Numbered from the stretch's first letter, positions 36,201-51,388 are shown. The stretch: 64,000 bases of DNA from Apus apus (GCF_020740795.1 NC_067312.1:59930405-59994404); one strand, 5' to 3'. A program made the numbers and translations. Notes: a model not told the origin generated them from the letters alone.

Positions 36201-39200
36201 TTCTTATTCTGGTGCTGCCATCATCTCTCTCTCACTTTCTTAATTTTCAGTCTTCAGTGGTGGCTTCTTTCATGCATTTTTCTGTCTGTCAAATTTATAG
36301 CTCTCTGCATTTCTTGACCCAATTTTTTTATCACCTCCCCACCTTGCATGCACTACATGTACATTCACACTTTGATGCCATAAATTCATTGATGTTTCCT
36401 GTCTGTGCATTTTTTAATGTGCTCAGTGATTACTCCAGCCAGTCTGCTTCCCTGGATGAGATGAAGCTGTAGCTTTATCTCAAATGACATACTTTAGCAA
36501 GCAGGTATCTGACCCAACTTCAAGAAAGCTGTCCTCAGGGCCAGTAGCAACCTAGCCACAGTAGTGTGTGCAAACCAGGGTCTTCTCCAACCACATTAAT
36601 AGCCCATCCAGACACTCTCTTGACTGTCCAGCAGCAGGCCAGGCAGATGTACCTGTGTATTTGCTTTACTATGCATCTCACAAGCAGCAGTCTTTCTGCA
36701 ATACAACTCTCCAGCCTTCCACTCAGTTCTGGTACTGGATCAAACACCAGTTTTCTGGATTTACTGTAGTGTTTGCTTAGTTTTTGCTCATGTTCTTCCT
36801 TTAAGCCAGTACTTTCCACTGCTGCAGGGAAAGCAGGGAGCTTGCAAACTACTTCATCAACATGAAGGTACGTGCTAAAACAAGGAACATGACTGGCTTT
36901 TTTCCTATCTGTCAACTAGTTCTCAAGATATGTTTACTGATCTACAGATACACAAATTTCCATGTGAAAGGTTAAAGCCTAATCTTTTTCCTATCATTGC
37001 AACCCTAACACATTCTATCACAACCTCTTTTATCTAAGTAATATATATTTATTCTCTTCTCTCCTTTCTAAACACAGTGTACGTAAGACCAAACCTTTTG
37101 CAGTAGCACAGCTGATGTTATCAAGTTGTCTTGCCATAAGCAAGTAGAGATAAACTGTACTGTCTTTCCAGGTCTTGATGCCAGGTATATGAAAGACCCA
37201 CTAATTTGATGTTTGTAATTTAGTTTAGTAGAGTGACAACTGCACACTGAGATATAAAAATCCCCCTGGGTATGGAAAATTAATTGGTCTTACTGAATGA
37301 CTGCCTCAGGGCATTGCCTGTAGTTTGGTCATATTTAGACAAAAAGCATATAAAGTGCTGCAGGACTGTAAGACCTCTTTAAGACATGGAATAGAGACTA
37401 CTGTTCTGTAGAGATAAAGCTGAACGCTATCTGCAAAAAAGATCAGTGCTCTTTATGTTCTTCATTATGAGCCACAATTGCCCGAACCTCTGGGTAGGCT
37501 TTCCGGTGAATCCAGAGGATCAGCGGGGAAGGCAGGCAGAAAAAGGGGCAGAGGGGACTCTGGCTCTGTGCCCTCCTTTGAGAGCCTCTGACTGGGAGTC
37601 ATCCAGCAACAAATATGCATGGAAAATTGTTGAACAGTTTGATGGGTGCTAAAGGCTGGTGGCAGGAATTATATTTCTCCAGTGCAGGGCAGAGGCTGAA
37701 CCTCATGGCAAGACCACTTCTGTTAGCTTCTTTAACAACAACCGGTACTCAGTGTTTACCCAGCATTATGGCTTCTGTCTCACTCACACTGCATGATTCT
37801 GACAAGGAATTCAGTTTATTTTTCTGATTTAAAGGATAAGAAAACACCTGGAAGATATGTGCCTCTCAAAATACTTTTGAAATTACTTTAATGAAGGCTT
37901 CGATGTGCTGCTGTTCAGGAGGTGTTTCTGTGCATGTTAAATTCCCTGTCTGTGCTGATACTGTTTGTGTTCAGTAACTGCAGATCTTTCAGCCTCTCTA
38001 AAAAATCCTATTTCTTTCTACATGAACATGATAGTGAGTAACAGTAGCTTTGCAGGGCTTTAAAAATGTGCCTGCTTCCCTCCCCTCACTTTTTTTTTTT
38101 TTTAACAGCTGTTCTTTTATTTTCTATCACAATTGTGGGTAAGATGGGCTGGAGCATGAACAAGATGGCACATTATTGACAGCATGCAGCTGGTGTTATT
38201 TTCAAATTAAAAAAAATACTTCTTGGGCATATGAAAGAACTGTTTAGTTTATGCCTAGCTGTGACAATGCTATCAAGCTGCACCTTCATCTTAGATTTTA
38301 CTTCACAGAAGATAGCAACCTTCAGGTGCTGGTGGGAGAGCTACAGTTTATTATCTAGTGCTAACCATTTTGGTAGATGTCGGAGGCTGGCACTAGTCTG
38401 GAAGTTATCCACTGGGACTCACTATTTCAGAGTATTACAGGTATTCTTCCTGGCCAACAAAAAGTTGGTGATGAATGTGCTGTTAGACATTTTCAAATGT
38501 TTGCTGTATTGCACAGCTGTGCCAAAAATGCCTCTTAATGCTACCGAGCAACTTCTGTATAAACTGCCCTAAGCTCTTCTAAGGCCAATGAAGCTGTTAA
38601 AATGTACTTCAGCAGGGGCTCCCACTTATTCTGATCTGCTGGGGAAGGGAGAGCTGTCAGACTATCAGCTGGTGCTTAGAATTCTTATCAGTCACAGCAC
38701 CAACACCGAATGTACAACTCCATGTACATGGAGCTGTCTGTGTATTTAGTCTGTTCTGGGTACACAAGACTCAAGAGTTTTCAGAAACTTACAGCTTGGC
38801 CAATGAAGTTCCTTTTCCCTCACAGGGATGTCAGGGCACACATTTTGATGTAATGGTAAACTTGCACTATCTGCTTCAGAACTTCTCAACAAAATGCCCT
38901 TAAGACTCTTATTTGTAACATGAGAATAACAACATATTTTTTCCCATCCTCTTTCTCAGCTACTGGCACAGAAAACCTTAGAACACATTATTAAAACCTA
39001 GCAAAAGTCACGGCAACAGTAATCAGATACCAGATAGTAGAGTGTCTCACTAAATGATTATTAAAGTGCTCAAGTTACACCTGCTTAAACATCTGACTAA
39101 ATGAAGGATATTAATAGGAAAGACTACTTTCCAAACATGAGGACATTTGCTATCTGTATTTAATGTTTAATAAAATTAACATGGCAAAATCTAAATGATG

Positions 39201-42200
39201 CCCTCTCCAGGTTTTCCCTTTTTTAAAAAATTAACTACATGTTGTTAATCAGTAAGCACCAGCCCATCCTGACATGAAGAATTAAGCTCACCTTTTTTAC
39301 AGTCTTAAAAAAAAATAAATAAAAAAAGAAGAGTCAGTCAGGATCCTTCCTACATACTGAAAGGGTTGTTGATACCATTCACTAAAAGGTCATCTATATG
39401 AGAAGAATGTAGGTGGTAATTTGTACAGAGGCATGTAATTATACAGTTCACAGTCCACTGATCATATTAAAAGTGCATTGAACCAGGACTGTCAATGTTT
39501 ATGTTGTGGTAAAATTACTACAGGACATCTGACATATTAATTAACACAATTATTAAAACTAGGCACATCCTATATGATATAAATGAATCATTCAAATATC
39601 TTCAACAGTATATCGACATTTTAATTGTACATTGGCATTAGCTTAACACCAAAAGGCACTTTCACTTTTACCTACTAGATTTTCTGCTTTTAAACCCCTT
39701 CAGATGTCAAAACAGTTTCGGAAATCTCTTCATTAATTGATGAGGTTACTCTCCCAATTCAGCATCTTTGTAAGGCACATCTCCCTATACGCAATAAAAT
39801 GTCACAAAAATGAAACTTGTTGTTACTTAACATCCTGTCCAGCACTTATGCTTTGCTATTTCCAGATAAAGAGTAGTGGCCCTGTGGGGCTGGCATACCC
39901 TACAGCGAATTCTCAGCTCTTGATAAATATGTCAGTGCTACAAGGGTCAAACGAGAGCACGAGGCAGTCCGTGCTCCTCCAGTGAGCTGTCCTCCCTGGG
40001 TAACTGTGGATGAATGCAGCTGGGGATCTAGTCCATCAAACAACAGCTCTAAAGCCCTGAACCCTGAGCAGCTGCCTTGACAAATTAGACATGGCTTCTT
40101 TTATTGAAAAAGCAGATCAAGGTCCTGGGGCAATGACAGTTTTCGTTTTAGCAAGACAGGCTTCTGCTGCTTATTGCAGCCTGGAAATGGATAGCATGGT
40201 TTTAAATCTATGCAGACAGACAATTACAGGTAAAGGATACCTGCTGTGTCCTGCAGCCACATTTGACGAGCTCTATTTTAAACTTCACTCTTCTTTAATT
40301 TGTAGGACCCAGTAATTTGGGGACAGCTAGAAAGAAAAGCTTTGTTAAAAGTTTTCATAACCAGGAGTTGCACGTTGACACAACGTCTTCTATTACCAAT
40401 GATGTCTTTTTTGGCTCCTAAATAGCAAATAATGCTTGGTTTTAATCTTGCTACTTATGTTTCCACTTCTGGTAGTTAAATTTGAAATCCATATTGCTAG
40501 CAAAATATAGAAACATTTTGACTTCTGAAAATTTTATGTGATTATATATAGGCATTTCTTTACGTGTGGCACAGGCAGTTGTTATGTGTTGGAGTCCCAG
40601 TCCATTATTTTGATTTCCTCATCCTTCCCTATCTTTTGCAGTGAAAACTGTTCCTCTCCTTACACTTTTCGAAAGCTACTATAGGAAATCTGTGACTAAA
40701 TAAGCCGGGGATCTTTGAAATTAAGATTTAGTCACAGAGGAGAGACACTAAATAACTCCCCTGTGTTCTATTACAATCCACATTTTTATTAAAATTGGCT
40801 TAAGGATGTAGTTCTACATAGGGACTTTTCTCCGTGCCTTGTGTTCTGTCTCTTTGCTCCTGTTCTCAAAGAAACTTACAAAAACATAATGAAAAAAAGT
40901 TTAAAGATAGTTTGTTGTCAGAAACATCCTTCCATAATTCTACACTTACAATTTTTATTATGCAATTTCCATTTTGTTAACTAGCATTTAGTTTTTTACT
41001 CCCATTGTTTGAACCGCAGGATGCAATCTGAGATAATTAGCTGTCTTTAGACCTGGGAGCAGGCAACTTCTACATGCAAGACAGAACAGAGGAAGGATCA
41101 GTGTCATCTGTCTGGACAAGTCTGGTGTGTTCCTTTAATCCTGACTGCACAGCTCTCTGCTGCATGTCACAGGATACCAGCGACTCCAGTGTGGTGAGAT
41201 TGTCAATCTTCTGGCATTATTGCTAGTTATTAGCCTGATCTGTAGCACAGGTATCTGGCCATTAAAAATTCTGCTGAGATATCTGGTCCCATTTAACTGC
41301 AAACAATGGCTTTCTGGTATTTATTTGCTATGGAATTAAATGGTGCTCCACAGCAGGTATGCTGGGGTTAGGCTTTGAGACATTCTGCTCCTGGACTAGT
41401 TGCCCACTAGGGCCATTCTAGACAAATATAGGTTGTATTGTTTGTTTTAAAAAAAGATTTTTTTTTTCTATTTTCCACAAGCAGATAGTATATGTGATAA
41501 ATTCAAGTAAGCACCCTCTCTAGAAGCAGGGATGTTTACATTAAGCTAATGCTAATTTACCTAGGAACATTTTAGAAAAAAAAATATCTGTGTGGTTTTG
41601 CTTAGCATACACTCATCCAACCAACTACTATTTAAACCTAATGGGAGAAGTAAGTAGTTTTAAATCTAGATGTGGATCTATAAAAGTTTAAATGCACTAA
41701 GTCCCGTGTCATCTTGTGTAAGTGAAATCCCTTTGTGAAGCACTACAGATCCAGGTTACCACACCTTTCATTTCAAACTTCTGCCAAATGCTACAGAATC
41801 ATTGACAGAATCAAGGCCAGTTCCCTACTCCCTTTCTCACAGCATTCATTTACCAGACTGTGGGCAAAAGACTTAAAAGTATAGTAAGCGAAGGACCTAG
41901 TCTGATTAGATTTGCATTGTTTCCTCAGCTCTTGATGGTGTTAGTGAACTACAAAGTTCTTGCAATCTGCTTTATGTTTCTGCATACCATCTTTTGAGAC
42001 ATGGGAAAGAACAGCAATGTTTGTGCAGTTTCCTCCAGGCACACATGCTTTCAGCTTGTAGCTCTTCCCAGGCCCCATCCAGGCAGAACCAACTATGGTG
42101 CATCTCCGCCTCCTGTTAGCCTAACACTTCTTTTACCATCAGTCAGTTCCTTCTGACAGTGCCAGGAGATTGATGATATGGATCAAATACAGAGTATTTA

Positions 42201-43260
42201 CTTCACCTTTAATATCTAAGGCCTGTCACCTCAGACCAGCAAACACTGACTGAAAGGATAAGTTTTGACAAATTTTGTGCCACTTTAAATCCCCTTCTGA
42301 ATTATTACAAAGTGCCAGCAGGATAGTAACAACTTCTTTCTGCTTCCTCTGACAAAACACACTTTCAGTTATCTAGATCCTTGCACATATTAGCATATAG
42401 CAATATTTTTGAGTAAAAACATACTCTCCAAATGTACCTCCTGGTGAAAAACTCAGCTCTCCTGTGGTTAACACTAGTTGTTTAATTTAAGCAAAAAAGA
42501 GTCCAAAGCTTTTATTTGCCACAGATTTTTTCTTGTCTTGTTCCATGTCTACTTGTAAAATATCTTGTTAAATCAGCACTTTACATTTTTTATCATAACT
42601 GTACCTGAAGTTTCATATAATTCTGTCTCACTGCAGCAGAATCTGCCTGAACATTTGCAAACTCTCTGGAGACAAGCATTGTCAGCACTTGGCAAATCTT
42701 TCAAGTAGCAATAATCACAGTAAAATTTAGTAACGCTACCACTTGTGTACAATATGAAATACCTTCTGGAGTCAAGTTTTGAAACGAAAAGCCCATGGGC
42801 TCCCCAACAGCACAATCCTCTCCAAATAGAGAAGTTGCTAATGATGTCTAATTGTGTACTAGAGGAAACGTTGCAGTTATTACTACTACTAATAATATAG
42901 ATTCTACAATCTAGAAAATAATGTTCTATCAGATACTTCATCTACAGGAGCATTCTTGAGATCCAAACACACCAACATCTCTTAACTCTGTAAACAGTGC
43001 CCATCACAGCCCGCTTCTAATCAGCTTTTTACCATTGTTACTTGGATATTGACAAAAAGGCTTGCTAAGGAGAGGAGATACCACCTCATAATTTAATGAG
43101 TTTTAAGACAAGTAAGAATACAAACATTAAGCATGCTAATAGCAATGCTACACTTTTGTCATTCAGTGCCCTGCTCAGCCACATCCACCTGAACGCTGCA
43201 AAGAAGCTGTATCAAAACCACAAAATCATAAGCTGAATTTGCAGACAATTTATCAACACT
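33291..43260. other. SEMA6A intronic DNA, nothing further recognised
   Basis: Unique AT-rich sequence. A cysteine-rich 122-codon minus-strand frame at 42,573-42,941 has no recognisable domain and no splice context. No transposon was recognised. Confidence 0.5.
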
Positions 43261-44299
43261 ATGATTAAAAAGCAAGCTCCAGACATTTAGAGAGCCTGGA
43301 GTGAGAAAACGGAGTAGTTGGCAGCATTTGTGCTAATGAGCCCAGGACTTGAAAAGCGTGAGGCGCTTCTTGAAGGGAGGCAGAAAGGACAGGAGGCAGC
43401 AGAGAAGGGCAGCAGGGTAATGAGGAGCAAGTCCAGCTACTCCTGAAGAAAATCACTCTGTTTTCTCCAGATAGGCCTCTCTATAAGTGGTACATGTCTA
43501 CTCCCCCCCTTGTTAGTAAGACGACTACAGAGAGACACTACAGCTCCACTGGGGTGTAGAGGGTAAAGCCTTGGAGTGCTCAGGAGGAGCTTCATGACTG
43601 CGGAGGGAGGGAGACCAAGTACAATGGCAGCAGGGGGGGAAGGTTAGATGGCAAGGTTAGGGCAACTGGTTTGAAAAGGGTGAGAAACACATAAATTAAC
43701 ACTAAAACACAGAAAGAGAAGAAACAAAATGTAAACAAACTCTAGAATATGGGTGTTTTTGTTTTTGTTTTTTTTCCTGGGGAGAAGTGGAAAGAGGGGT
43801 AGTTTGCCCAATCAGAGCTGATTTTTTTGTTGTTGTTGTTCTGCAATAGGAAGGGTAGATTCCTTAATGGCCAAAAAGAAAATGCCACTTGGATGGCAAT
43901 GCATAGTTGCCACTCTATGGGTTGCACTACACATTTTCATCTTGGCAAGAAATGTGATGTTGCTCAGAAACAACCTCAGAGTATATTTAGCTAGTAAAGC
44001 TGTGGCACACAAATGTCACATTCCCATGAGTCAACCCTTTTAAAGAACCCCCCTTCACGCCCCCACAGATATTCCCCAAGATGCCTGCATTGAATTAAAA
44101 GTGAAGCATATGGATGGATGTGACATCATCAAAGCATCCATGTAACCAAAAAGAAAGCAGTGAGTGGATTCTTTACAATTAGCACAACCAGTAAGAAGTT
44201 GTAAGCACAGGAAAAGAAAGAAAACACTGTTCAAAGGATTAGACACAACCAATGAAGAACAACACAAAGCACCTTGCAAAAGAAAGGGAAAATGTGTTA

Positions 44300-44317
44300 A
44301 AATAAATAAATAAATAA
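44300..44317. repeat. (AAAT)n microsatellite
   Basis: About four AAAT units in intronic DNA. Confidence 0.8.
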
Positions 44318-47300
44318 TTTTTTATCTCTGTGAATGTATGGAAGTAAAAGAAATTACAGCAAAAGTGTAAACAAAATATTGATAGAGGGATAGTAAGCAT
44401 AACATTTTCTGATTTAATTTTGTGTAAGAACTGTTTCCTTTGCCCTTTTAAAACAGCAATCAGTAGCAATTTTGGAGCCAACCGGCTCTGACTGGGCAAG
44501 GTAAGGAGTAACAACACAGAAGTAGATGGTAATGGTAAACAACCATGCGGTCACCTCTGCCGCCATTGTTTTGATTGCATGTAGACTGCTTCCAGCTTTG
44601 TCAATATTTATAATTAGGCATCAAAGAATGCATGATATTTAAATGACCCTGTCAAGTGCTAATAGGGCTCTTTGGTAACGATTACTCCCTGGGGAGGGAA
44701 CTATTGAATGTAAGCCACCTCATCAGTCAGTGAATTGAAACGGAAATTATTAGAATCCAACAGCTATGCATTTATTTATATTTTCACTGCATACTCTTCT
44801 GGAAGCTGCTACTGGCATACAAGATGCTTTTAAGAGCTAGCTTTCCATCTATTGAACATTGCTTCACAAAAGGTCTGTAAAATAGGGACCCACACATAAC
44901 AAATAGTGCCATTAAAATGCATCCATGTCTCTGCATTCTTCTGGGTACATAAAGGGCCAGATCTTCCACTATTGCTGGTTTCTGATACTGCTCCCTGTCT
45001 GATGCCAGCAGAAGAGCTGGGTTCAAGGACCTTTTTCTTTCTCGTCAGATCTGCTTAATGACATCCCCATCTCTCAGGGTGGAGGAGAGAAAGATATCAG
45101 TTACTTTCAGAAGAAGGAACACTGGACTTTCTAAGAAATGTCTTCTCACCTTAAGTGTTTTAAATACCAGATGTTACCAACTGACTGGACAGAAAAGCAA
45201 AAAAGCCTTATATTTTGGCTGTCATCAGTATCACTGATTTATTGATGAGAGGGAAGAAGAGTGTTAGGTCGTTCACATGCCATCTTTAGAAGTGCATGCA
45301 AGCTTATCTGCCTTCACTCCTCAGCATACAAGATACCCAGAAATCACTTTTTCTGAATTGCCCTTCTACAACATAAGAGCAAGAGCTGAGTAATTACAAA
45401 AATGAGATTGATATCTCAAAGTCAGCTTAAGCAGGAATTAGGAATCTTAGCTTTCATCTTCAGAACCCTCAGTCCCTTGCACCCTAAGTTATGGTTTTGA
45501 CTCTGAGGATTGGCAGTTGCCTGAAATTCTTTCTCTGCTGGGACTCAGCAGCCCACATGTCTGCTGGGTGCACAGGAGCTCTGTGCTTAACTCACATGCA
45601 AGCCAGATCACGTTCTAGAAATGCACTTTTTTGCTTTAGATTTGCAGTTATTATCTGAGAATGACTATGGGATCAAGCTCTCAAAAATATTGTTTGAACA
45701 AGGCTACTTCTAAAACTCAGCTGAGAGTACAACAGTAAATGGTTGTTTTTCCCTTTTTTACAGGAAAAGCTCCTTGCTGGGAGGTGGCAGACAAGTTTGC
45801 ATCCTCTACCTGAGAGAATTAAAATCTTCATATTCCACTTCCTGCCATCAAGTCTATAAGCCAAGGCTACTAGATTAATTGTTGCCATGGCATCTCAGGA
45901 AATTTTACTGCATCTCCTGCATAATTTGACCATCCTCCTCAACTGGAAAAACACTTCAAGCTTCATCTTTTCAGAGCCAGCCAGGTGATAGCCACTGCCT
46001 TCATGGCTAGGAACCATGAAGGTTCTTTGAAGTCAATCCTGGGGAGTTCAGTGAGAAATCCAGGATATCCCAGGACTGTGGGAGGCACTGTGGCTGGGGC
46101 TGCTGTGAATAACAGGCGCTAAGTTCACAGTCTGGGTCCAGACTGCTGCCAGCTGTTCATGCAAGACTGTTCTGCAATGTTAACGTGCTCATTACCTCTT
46201 GCTGAAAGTCTCCACGGCCAATGCACAGAACTCAAGATTCTCTGGGTGAGATGGAGGGGATGGAGTATGATTTAGTAACCTAACAGTTTGGGTAGACAAT
46301 GCAAAGCAGCAGGTCTGGCATGTCAGTAGCTTCTCCAGGAACAGCTGATGCTTTTGTCTAATGAGTTTTTCATGTAAAATGCATGAACAATAGAGACTGG
46401 AATCCACATTTCAATTAATATTTTAAGTGTTTTATATCAAGTATTCATAGCAGAAAGAACTGAAGCTCTTGTGTGTTCTTGCCCCTGGTGTGTGCCCTAA
46501 CCACTCAGCAAGTGAGATTTGCTCATACCTATCCTCCTCCTGGCCCACTGAGTACTTAATTAGTCCACAATGAGTGAAACATCTTCAACAGAGAAGAGAT
46601 TGAAAGAAACGATCTAAGAACACCCTCGAGAAGAATAACAAGGACCCAGATCTCTCTAGTCAGTGGAGCTACTTGAACCTAAGTCCCCTATTTACAAAGG
46701 AGCCATTGTAAACTCTGAGACATGGATTAAACGGAGCTTGGAGAACAATGGAGGGCCAAGCTGAAATGAGGGGCCACCATCATCCTTGCAGTGGAGAAAA
46801 GCTTCTCCTTCTCTAAGCACGCTCAAGTGGCAAATTTAGATAATTCTGTCTAATTTTCTGTATGTGTAGCTATGGGGGACTGGAAGCCAAATGAGAGGGA
46901 TGTCACTTGTATTAGACCCAACTGTGCTTCAGCACAGGGCTGAATACTGTGAAACCACTCCTAACTTTTCAGTGCTTTAAAAATGCAACAGAGAATCGCT
47001 CTCCACCAGCAGTCACCTCTGTATCTTTCAAAATACGATAATGATCTCTTCAGCCCCATTCTCAAAGGTGCTTGATGCTCAGGCCTCACTTTTACTGCAA
47101 TGGTTAAACTAAAGTAGACATTTAGTATCTCTCTCTGTCCTCAAGAGACGGAAATAACATGAAATGAGCTGAGATCTGCTGTGCTGCCCTGGGAATTCAG
47201 ACAACAAGGCAATATAAAAGTGCACCCTCAAGAACAATAGGAAGCTGAGGATCTACCTCTGCCAGACAATGGGGGAGATCAAGCTTAAAGAGAGCTAAAT

Positions 47301-47566
47301 CCCCACTATTTCCCTCCTTCCCTTACACATGCAAAACACATACTGCAAAGGCATACGCTTCTGTTTGTTTTGTGTGGTTTCCTCAGGCAGTGAATTATCT
47401 AGGGCTGAGTCTGAGATTGGCTGTTTAAGTTTCAGGCTTTACAATAAGCTTTTAATTATAGCACAGGAGTTTTATTACATGTTACTCTGAGCCAGCTGGA
47501 AGCAGTTACACTTCAGTCCTCCACCCCCTCCCTCCTCACCACAGAATGTCATTTCCAAGGCCTTAC

Positions 47567-47731
47567 CCTTCTTGTCTTGATGATTATGGGATGAAACTGC
47601 CACATATGGATCTGTATTTTCAGATGAACCAAGCGGATCCTTCCAATCCAGCATGCGTCCCCTAGCATCATAACCCTGTCGAGCGCGAGAGTCAGAAGTG
47701 GTGGTGCTTGGGACTAAGGAACTGGAGTGTC
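47567..47731 (-). CDS. SEMA6A: SEMA6A 165-nt stalk exon (phase 1-1, probable cassette)
   Basis: This exon encodes 55 residues of the extracellular stalk between the PSI module and the membrane. It opens within a Gly codon shared with the previous coding exon (reading HSSSLVPSTTTSDS) and ends SSHNHQDKK plus the first base of another Gly codon. The middle has RGRMLDWKDPL. It has no Cys and is rich in Ser, Thr and Asp. The acceptor is ATGAACAG with a poor pyrimidine tract, and the donor is a strong G|GTAAGG. The sequence matches the equivalent segment of mammalian SEMA6A with several substitutions, so it is less conserved than the sema and tail exons. Both boundaries are phase 1 and the length is a multiple of three, so skipping leaves the frame intact. 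Alternative use is inferred here, although SEMA6A isoforms differing in the stalk are known. Confidence 0.95.
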
Positions 47732-50700
47732 CTGTTCATATTATAAATACAGGTAGGGAAGACAAGTCTCATTAGTCACTTACCACGCTACCTCACCGCC
47801 CTCAGGAATGTACACACTGCTTTTCTTCTGTGACAGGACATCTTGTCTTAGTCTGAGCAATGTTTCAAAAGCCCTGCAAAGTGCTGCGCCAAGCAAACAA
47901 GAGGATTTGAACCTTCCAGATCAGTCTGGCAGAGGGTGCTAAGTGGTGCACACATGTCTTGGCCTGCCACTGAGTTCACAGTCGTGTGCTTCTACTCAAC
48001 AGAGCTAAATCTGTGTGGAAGAGAATGAGCACACCTCATCTGAGTCAAGCATCCTTTGGGGGGATTCAGTACACGTGCCTGACCAACACTGAAGTGTCAG
48101 TCCATGCTGTCTAGTACTGGCTTCATTAAATAGTAATTTTAAAAGCAATTTTAAATGGAACAACTTCTAATTTGGCCAAAACTGAAGGGAAATGCCAGCA
48201 AAACTATAAAATGGTGATGTCAGTGGCTCTCTATCCCATGGTCCTGGAGGAATGAAGGACTATCTAGCACGAGCATGCTGGCACCACAGCATCACCCTCC
48301 TGATGGGAAACGTGCAGTGCCCATCAAGCACTCACAGCCGCCTGCACCTTCACCATCAGTCCTGTCTGTGCTGATGGTCCAGACTGGCTGTGAGATGAGC
48401 ATGAAACTGAACATCACTTCCGCTCAGAGTGAAAGTGAAGACAATGCCTTTTTATGTGGATCTGCCCAAGGACCCACAACTCCAGCTGCTGCTGCCACAG
48501 CCTCCTCTTAGGACAGAGGTCTCACAAGCCCTTTTTCCACTACAGCTGCTCCAGACATTGCTACTGTTCTCCTGAATAAAGCTGATGAGCTTCTCACTGA
48601 GCAAATACACCCCCAAAAAGAGCATGTGCACAGGACATGCCCTGCTGGAGACACCATACAGTTTTAACAGCAGTTTTGCTGGGACAGAGACGTGTTTGTG
48701 TATTCATACGTCCTTTCCAGCTAGATCCTGAGAAGTACACCTGCACCCAAAATGCTCCAAGTGCTTGGAGTCTGTGGTCTCTGAAAGATGGCTCCAATCT
48801 GGACTTCCCAGTGGCTCGGGGTGCTCTCTTGCTGTGGGTGAGGGGGCACTGACACTCCATGCACACCATAATGTTTTGACCTTAAAACCTCACACATCTG
48901 TGAACGTTCCCTTTCAGCACACACAACAAAACAGTTATTTTCAGCAGGACTCAAGCAGTTCTGGGCCTGGTTAATTTGGCACTGAGTAACAGTATTTGCA
49001 TGAAAGAGCTCATCAAAAGAGGGATTTTTGAAACATGCTCAAACACAAACTAACAGAACTAGATTATTCACAGACAGAATGGCAGATAATGCTTTCTCTT
49101 CAGATACTGCTGCATGGACTGACAGCAGCTCTCCCTTCACCTGCCTCCTTTTTAACAGCTCTGCAATTTAATTTTCCTTTCTTAGATGTGAGTCTCCCTT
49201 GGAAAGGAGTCCAATCACCAAGCTACAGACTGCCCTAGCAGGGACACTCTGACTGCTCCTTCCCTTGATGTTATTTCACTGCTCAGAAAAATAATTTGAG
49301 ACTCACTGAGGCAGAGATAGAACAACCTCAGGAGCCCAAATCTAGAGCCTCACAGTGAAGGCAAAGAGCTAGGCAGGTAGAGATTGTGCTTCTCTATGCT
49401 ATTTTAAATAGCCACTGGATAAACATAAAACTTCTGGAAGCTGTAACTCAAAAAGGCTGCTTTAGATAGCTTCTAAAGCCACCCAGCCCCAGCTCTTGGC
49501 AGCACAGAGAGCTGATGAACCTACATCCCCAATTTCACTCTAGCAATCAAAAATCTAAATGTTGGCCACCAATGCTCCCAAGGTTTTTGATGCACCCCAT
49601 GCATTCCGTTTTATCCAGCCTTTTCACCAGCTTCATGGGGTTGAACTACTGATGAAGTCAGCTAAAAAGCTGCAGCTTTTATTAAGATAATTTAAACTAG
49701 TCCTGCTGAATATTAATCATCTTACAGAGGAAGAAGATGTCTGTGCTCCTCCATATATTTTCGAGGAGCCCTTTTGATTTACTGCGCAGGATTATATATG
49801 GCAGCACTTTGGACTGTGTTTTGCATAGGACAAGGACACAACTAACTCCTGTGACTGGTATGATTAGCAAGGAAAACTGGTTAGATTCACAGTGTTCCCA
49901 CTACGGAGCCAACCTTCAGCTACTACTTCTAATCACTTAGCTTTAGACTTCAGGCTGAGGGGCAGTGACATGGGCACTATTATTTTTTACCTCTCATGAT
50001 AGGAAGTGTGGTTTCGCCCAGCCATCTTTCTTTAACATGGTGAATTAGAAGCTTTATTTTGTTGACGACAGAGCTTTTAATGTCACTCAAATAGAAAAGA
50101 GGAGCCAAATATTATCTGCTTCTAAAAGGCTTTCATAAGCCACAGCATGGCTGGGAGCATTGGTAACATACAGTTAGATGGATGATGGACTCTGAAACAT
50201 GCTGCCTGCTCCACAGCAGTCCTGCAGCAGGGCTGCCTGTTTCCAAAAGGACAGGTAGAGGTCCAGTGACGGAAAACACGTGCTCTCCTGAAACAAGGAT
50301 ATGCTGGAGCATGAAAACTTTCACCCCTAAACCATTTCATGTCTGTCACCTCCTGTGCTCATCCATAAGAAAAAAGAGAAATAAAGGGACAGAGATCAGG
50401 GTAGAAAATGGAAGTTATGAAATTTCTTTATCTTTTTTTCCCTAAGCACCAAACCACAGTGCCAGCATTCATGGAGTTTCAGGCTTCAAGTTAATACCCC
50501 ATTCAGAAACTGCAATAATGTGTGCAATATTTGGTCAGCCTACAAATAGTGCTGCACTTAACATAAGAAAGCAATTAGTCATAGCTTGATAAGGAGGTAA
50601 AAGAGAACAGATCTTGCCAAGTAGCAATCATATTTTATGCCTGTGTTTGATATGCATTTATATGCCCATATCTCTGTCCAGACACTCTCACCTTAGATGT

Positions 50701-51360
50701 GCTTAAAGGGGGAATTCTAAGGAAAAGCCTTAAGTATGGCTAAAGAAAAAACATTTCTTAATACAGTAATCTAGAGGAAATATATGCCTAAGGGACACAT
50801 TCTCCGAAAAAAAGATTTCCTGAACCATATGCTGCAAATACATAGAGAACTTCTTTGCAATGGAAAGCTAAAGCTTTGTAAAGATATAAATGTGTACCAG
50901 ATGGTTGTTAGGTAAAAAAGGGTTTCACACAAACACAAGAAATCAGTCTCTTTGCTCCTTTACTAATGTGTTAAGTCTAGTACACACTGAGAAACAACCT
51001 TCCACACATAACTAGGACAAACTTTCTTCCTTTTGACTTTGAGGAAGGAGGGCAGGAGCAGATTAGACCCTAATAGCCTGTCCCACTTGTCTTAGGGCTA
51101 TATTCTGCAAACATGTGCCATTGGGCAGTGGCTGCTCCCATAAGCAGTATTGCTGTGTCCCATAAGCGCCTGAATAGCCAGTCCCTCTTGGTGAATTTCA
51201 CCTCTGAGCAGACTGCCACCACAAATGTATGAGCTAGTTAAGTTTCTCTCATAAACTGCATAAAGACTGAAGTGGCATGCAAACCCCTCCTGGCCCTCTC
51301 ACACATAGTCATTATTAAACCTTTACAATGTGCTATATATTTTGCAACATGTAGTGGGCT

Positions 51361-51388
51361 GTTTTTTGTTTTGTTTTGTTTTGTTTTC
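51361..51388. repeat. (TTTTG)n microsatellite
   Basis: About five units of TTTTG/GTTTT in the 7.2-kb intron. Confidence 0.85.

Larger units (their letters stand above)
24642..47566 (-). other. SEMA6A: SEMA6A intron, 22.9 kb
   Basis: The intron runs on the minus strand from the donor GTAAGG (47,566-47,561) to the acceptor TTATTGCAG (24,650-24,642). It separates the 165-nt stalk exon from the exon coding for the membrane helix. Its main content is a nested CR1 complex (28.8-32.2 kb) and a CR1-derived fragment near 33.1-33.3 kb. The rest is unique AT-rich DNA with small simple repeats. No further SEMA6A exon is recognised in it. The unique blocks around 44,600-44,760 and 40,000-40,320 could be conserved non-coding elements, but this cannot be judged from one sequence. 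Confidence 0.85.

Noticed and set aside
42573..42941. Cys-rich 122-codon frame on the minus strand in the large intron
   Set aside because: AT-rich composition, no signal peptide, no family and no splice sites; most likely chance.
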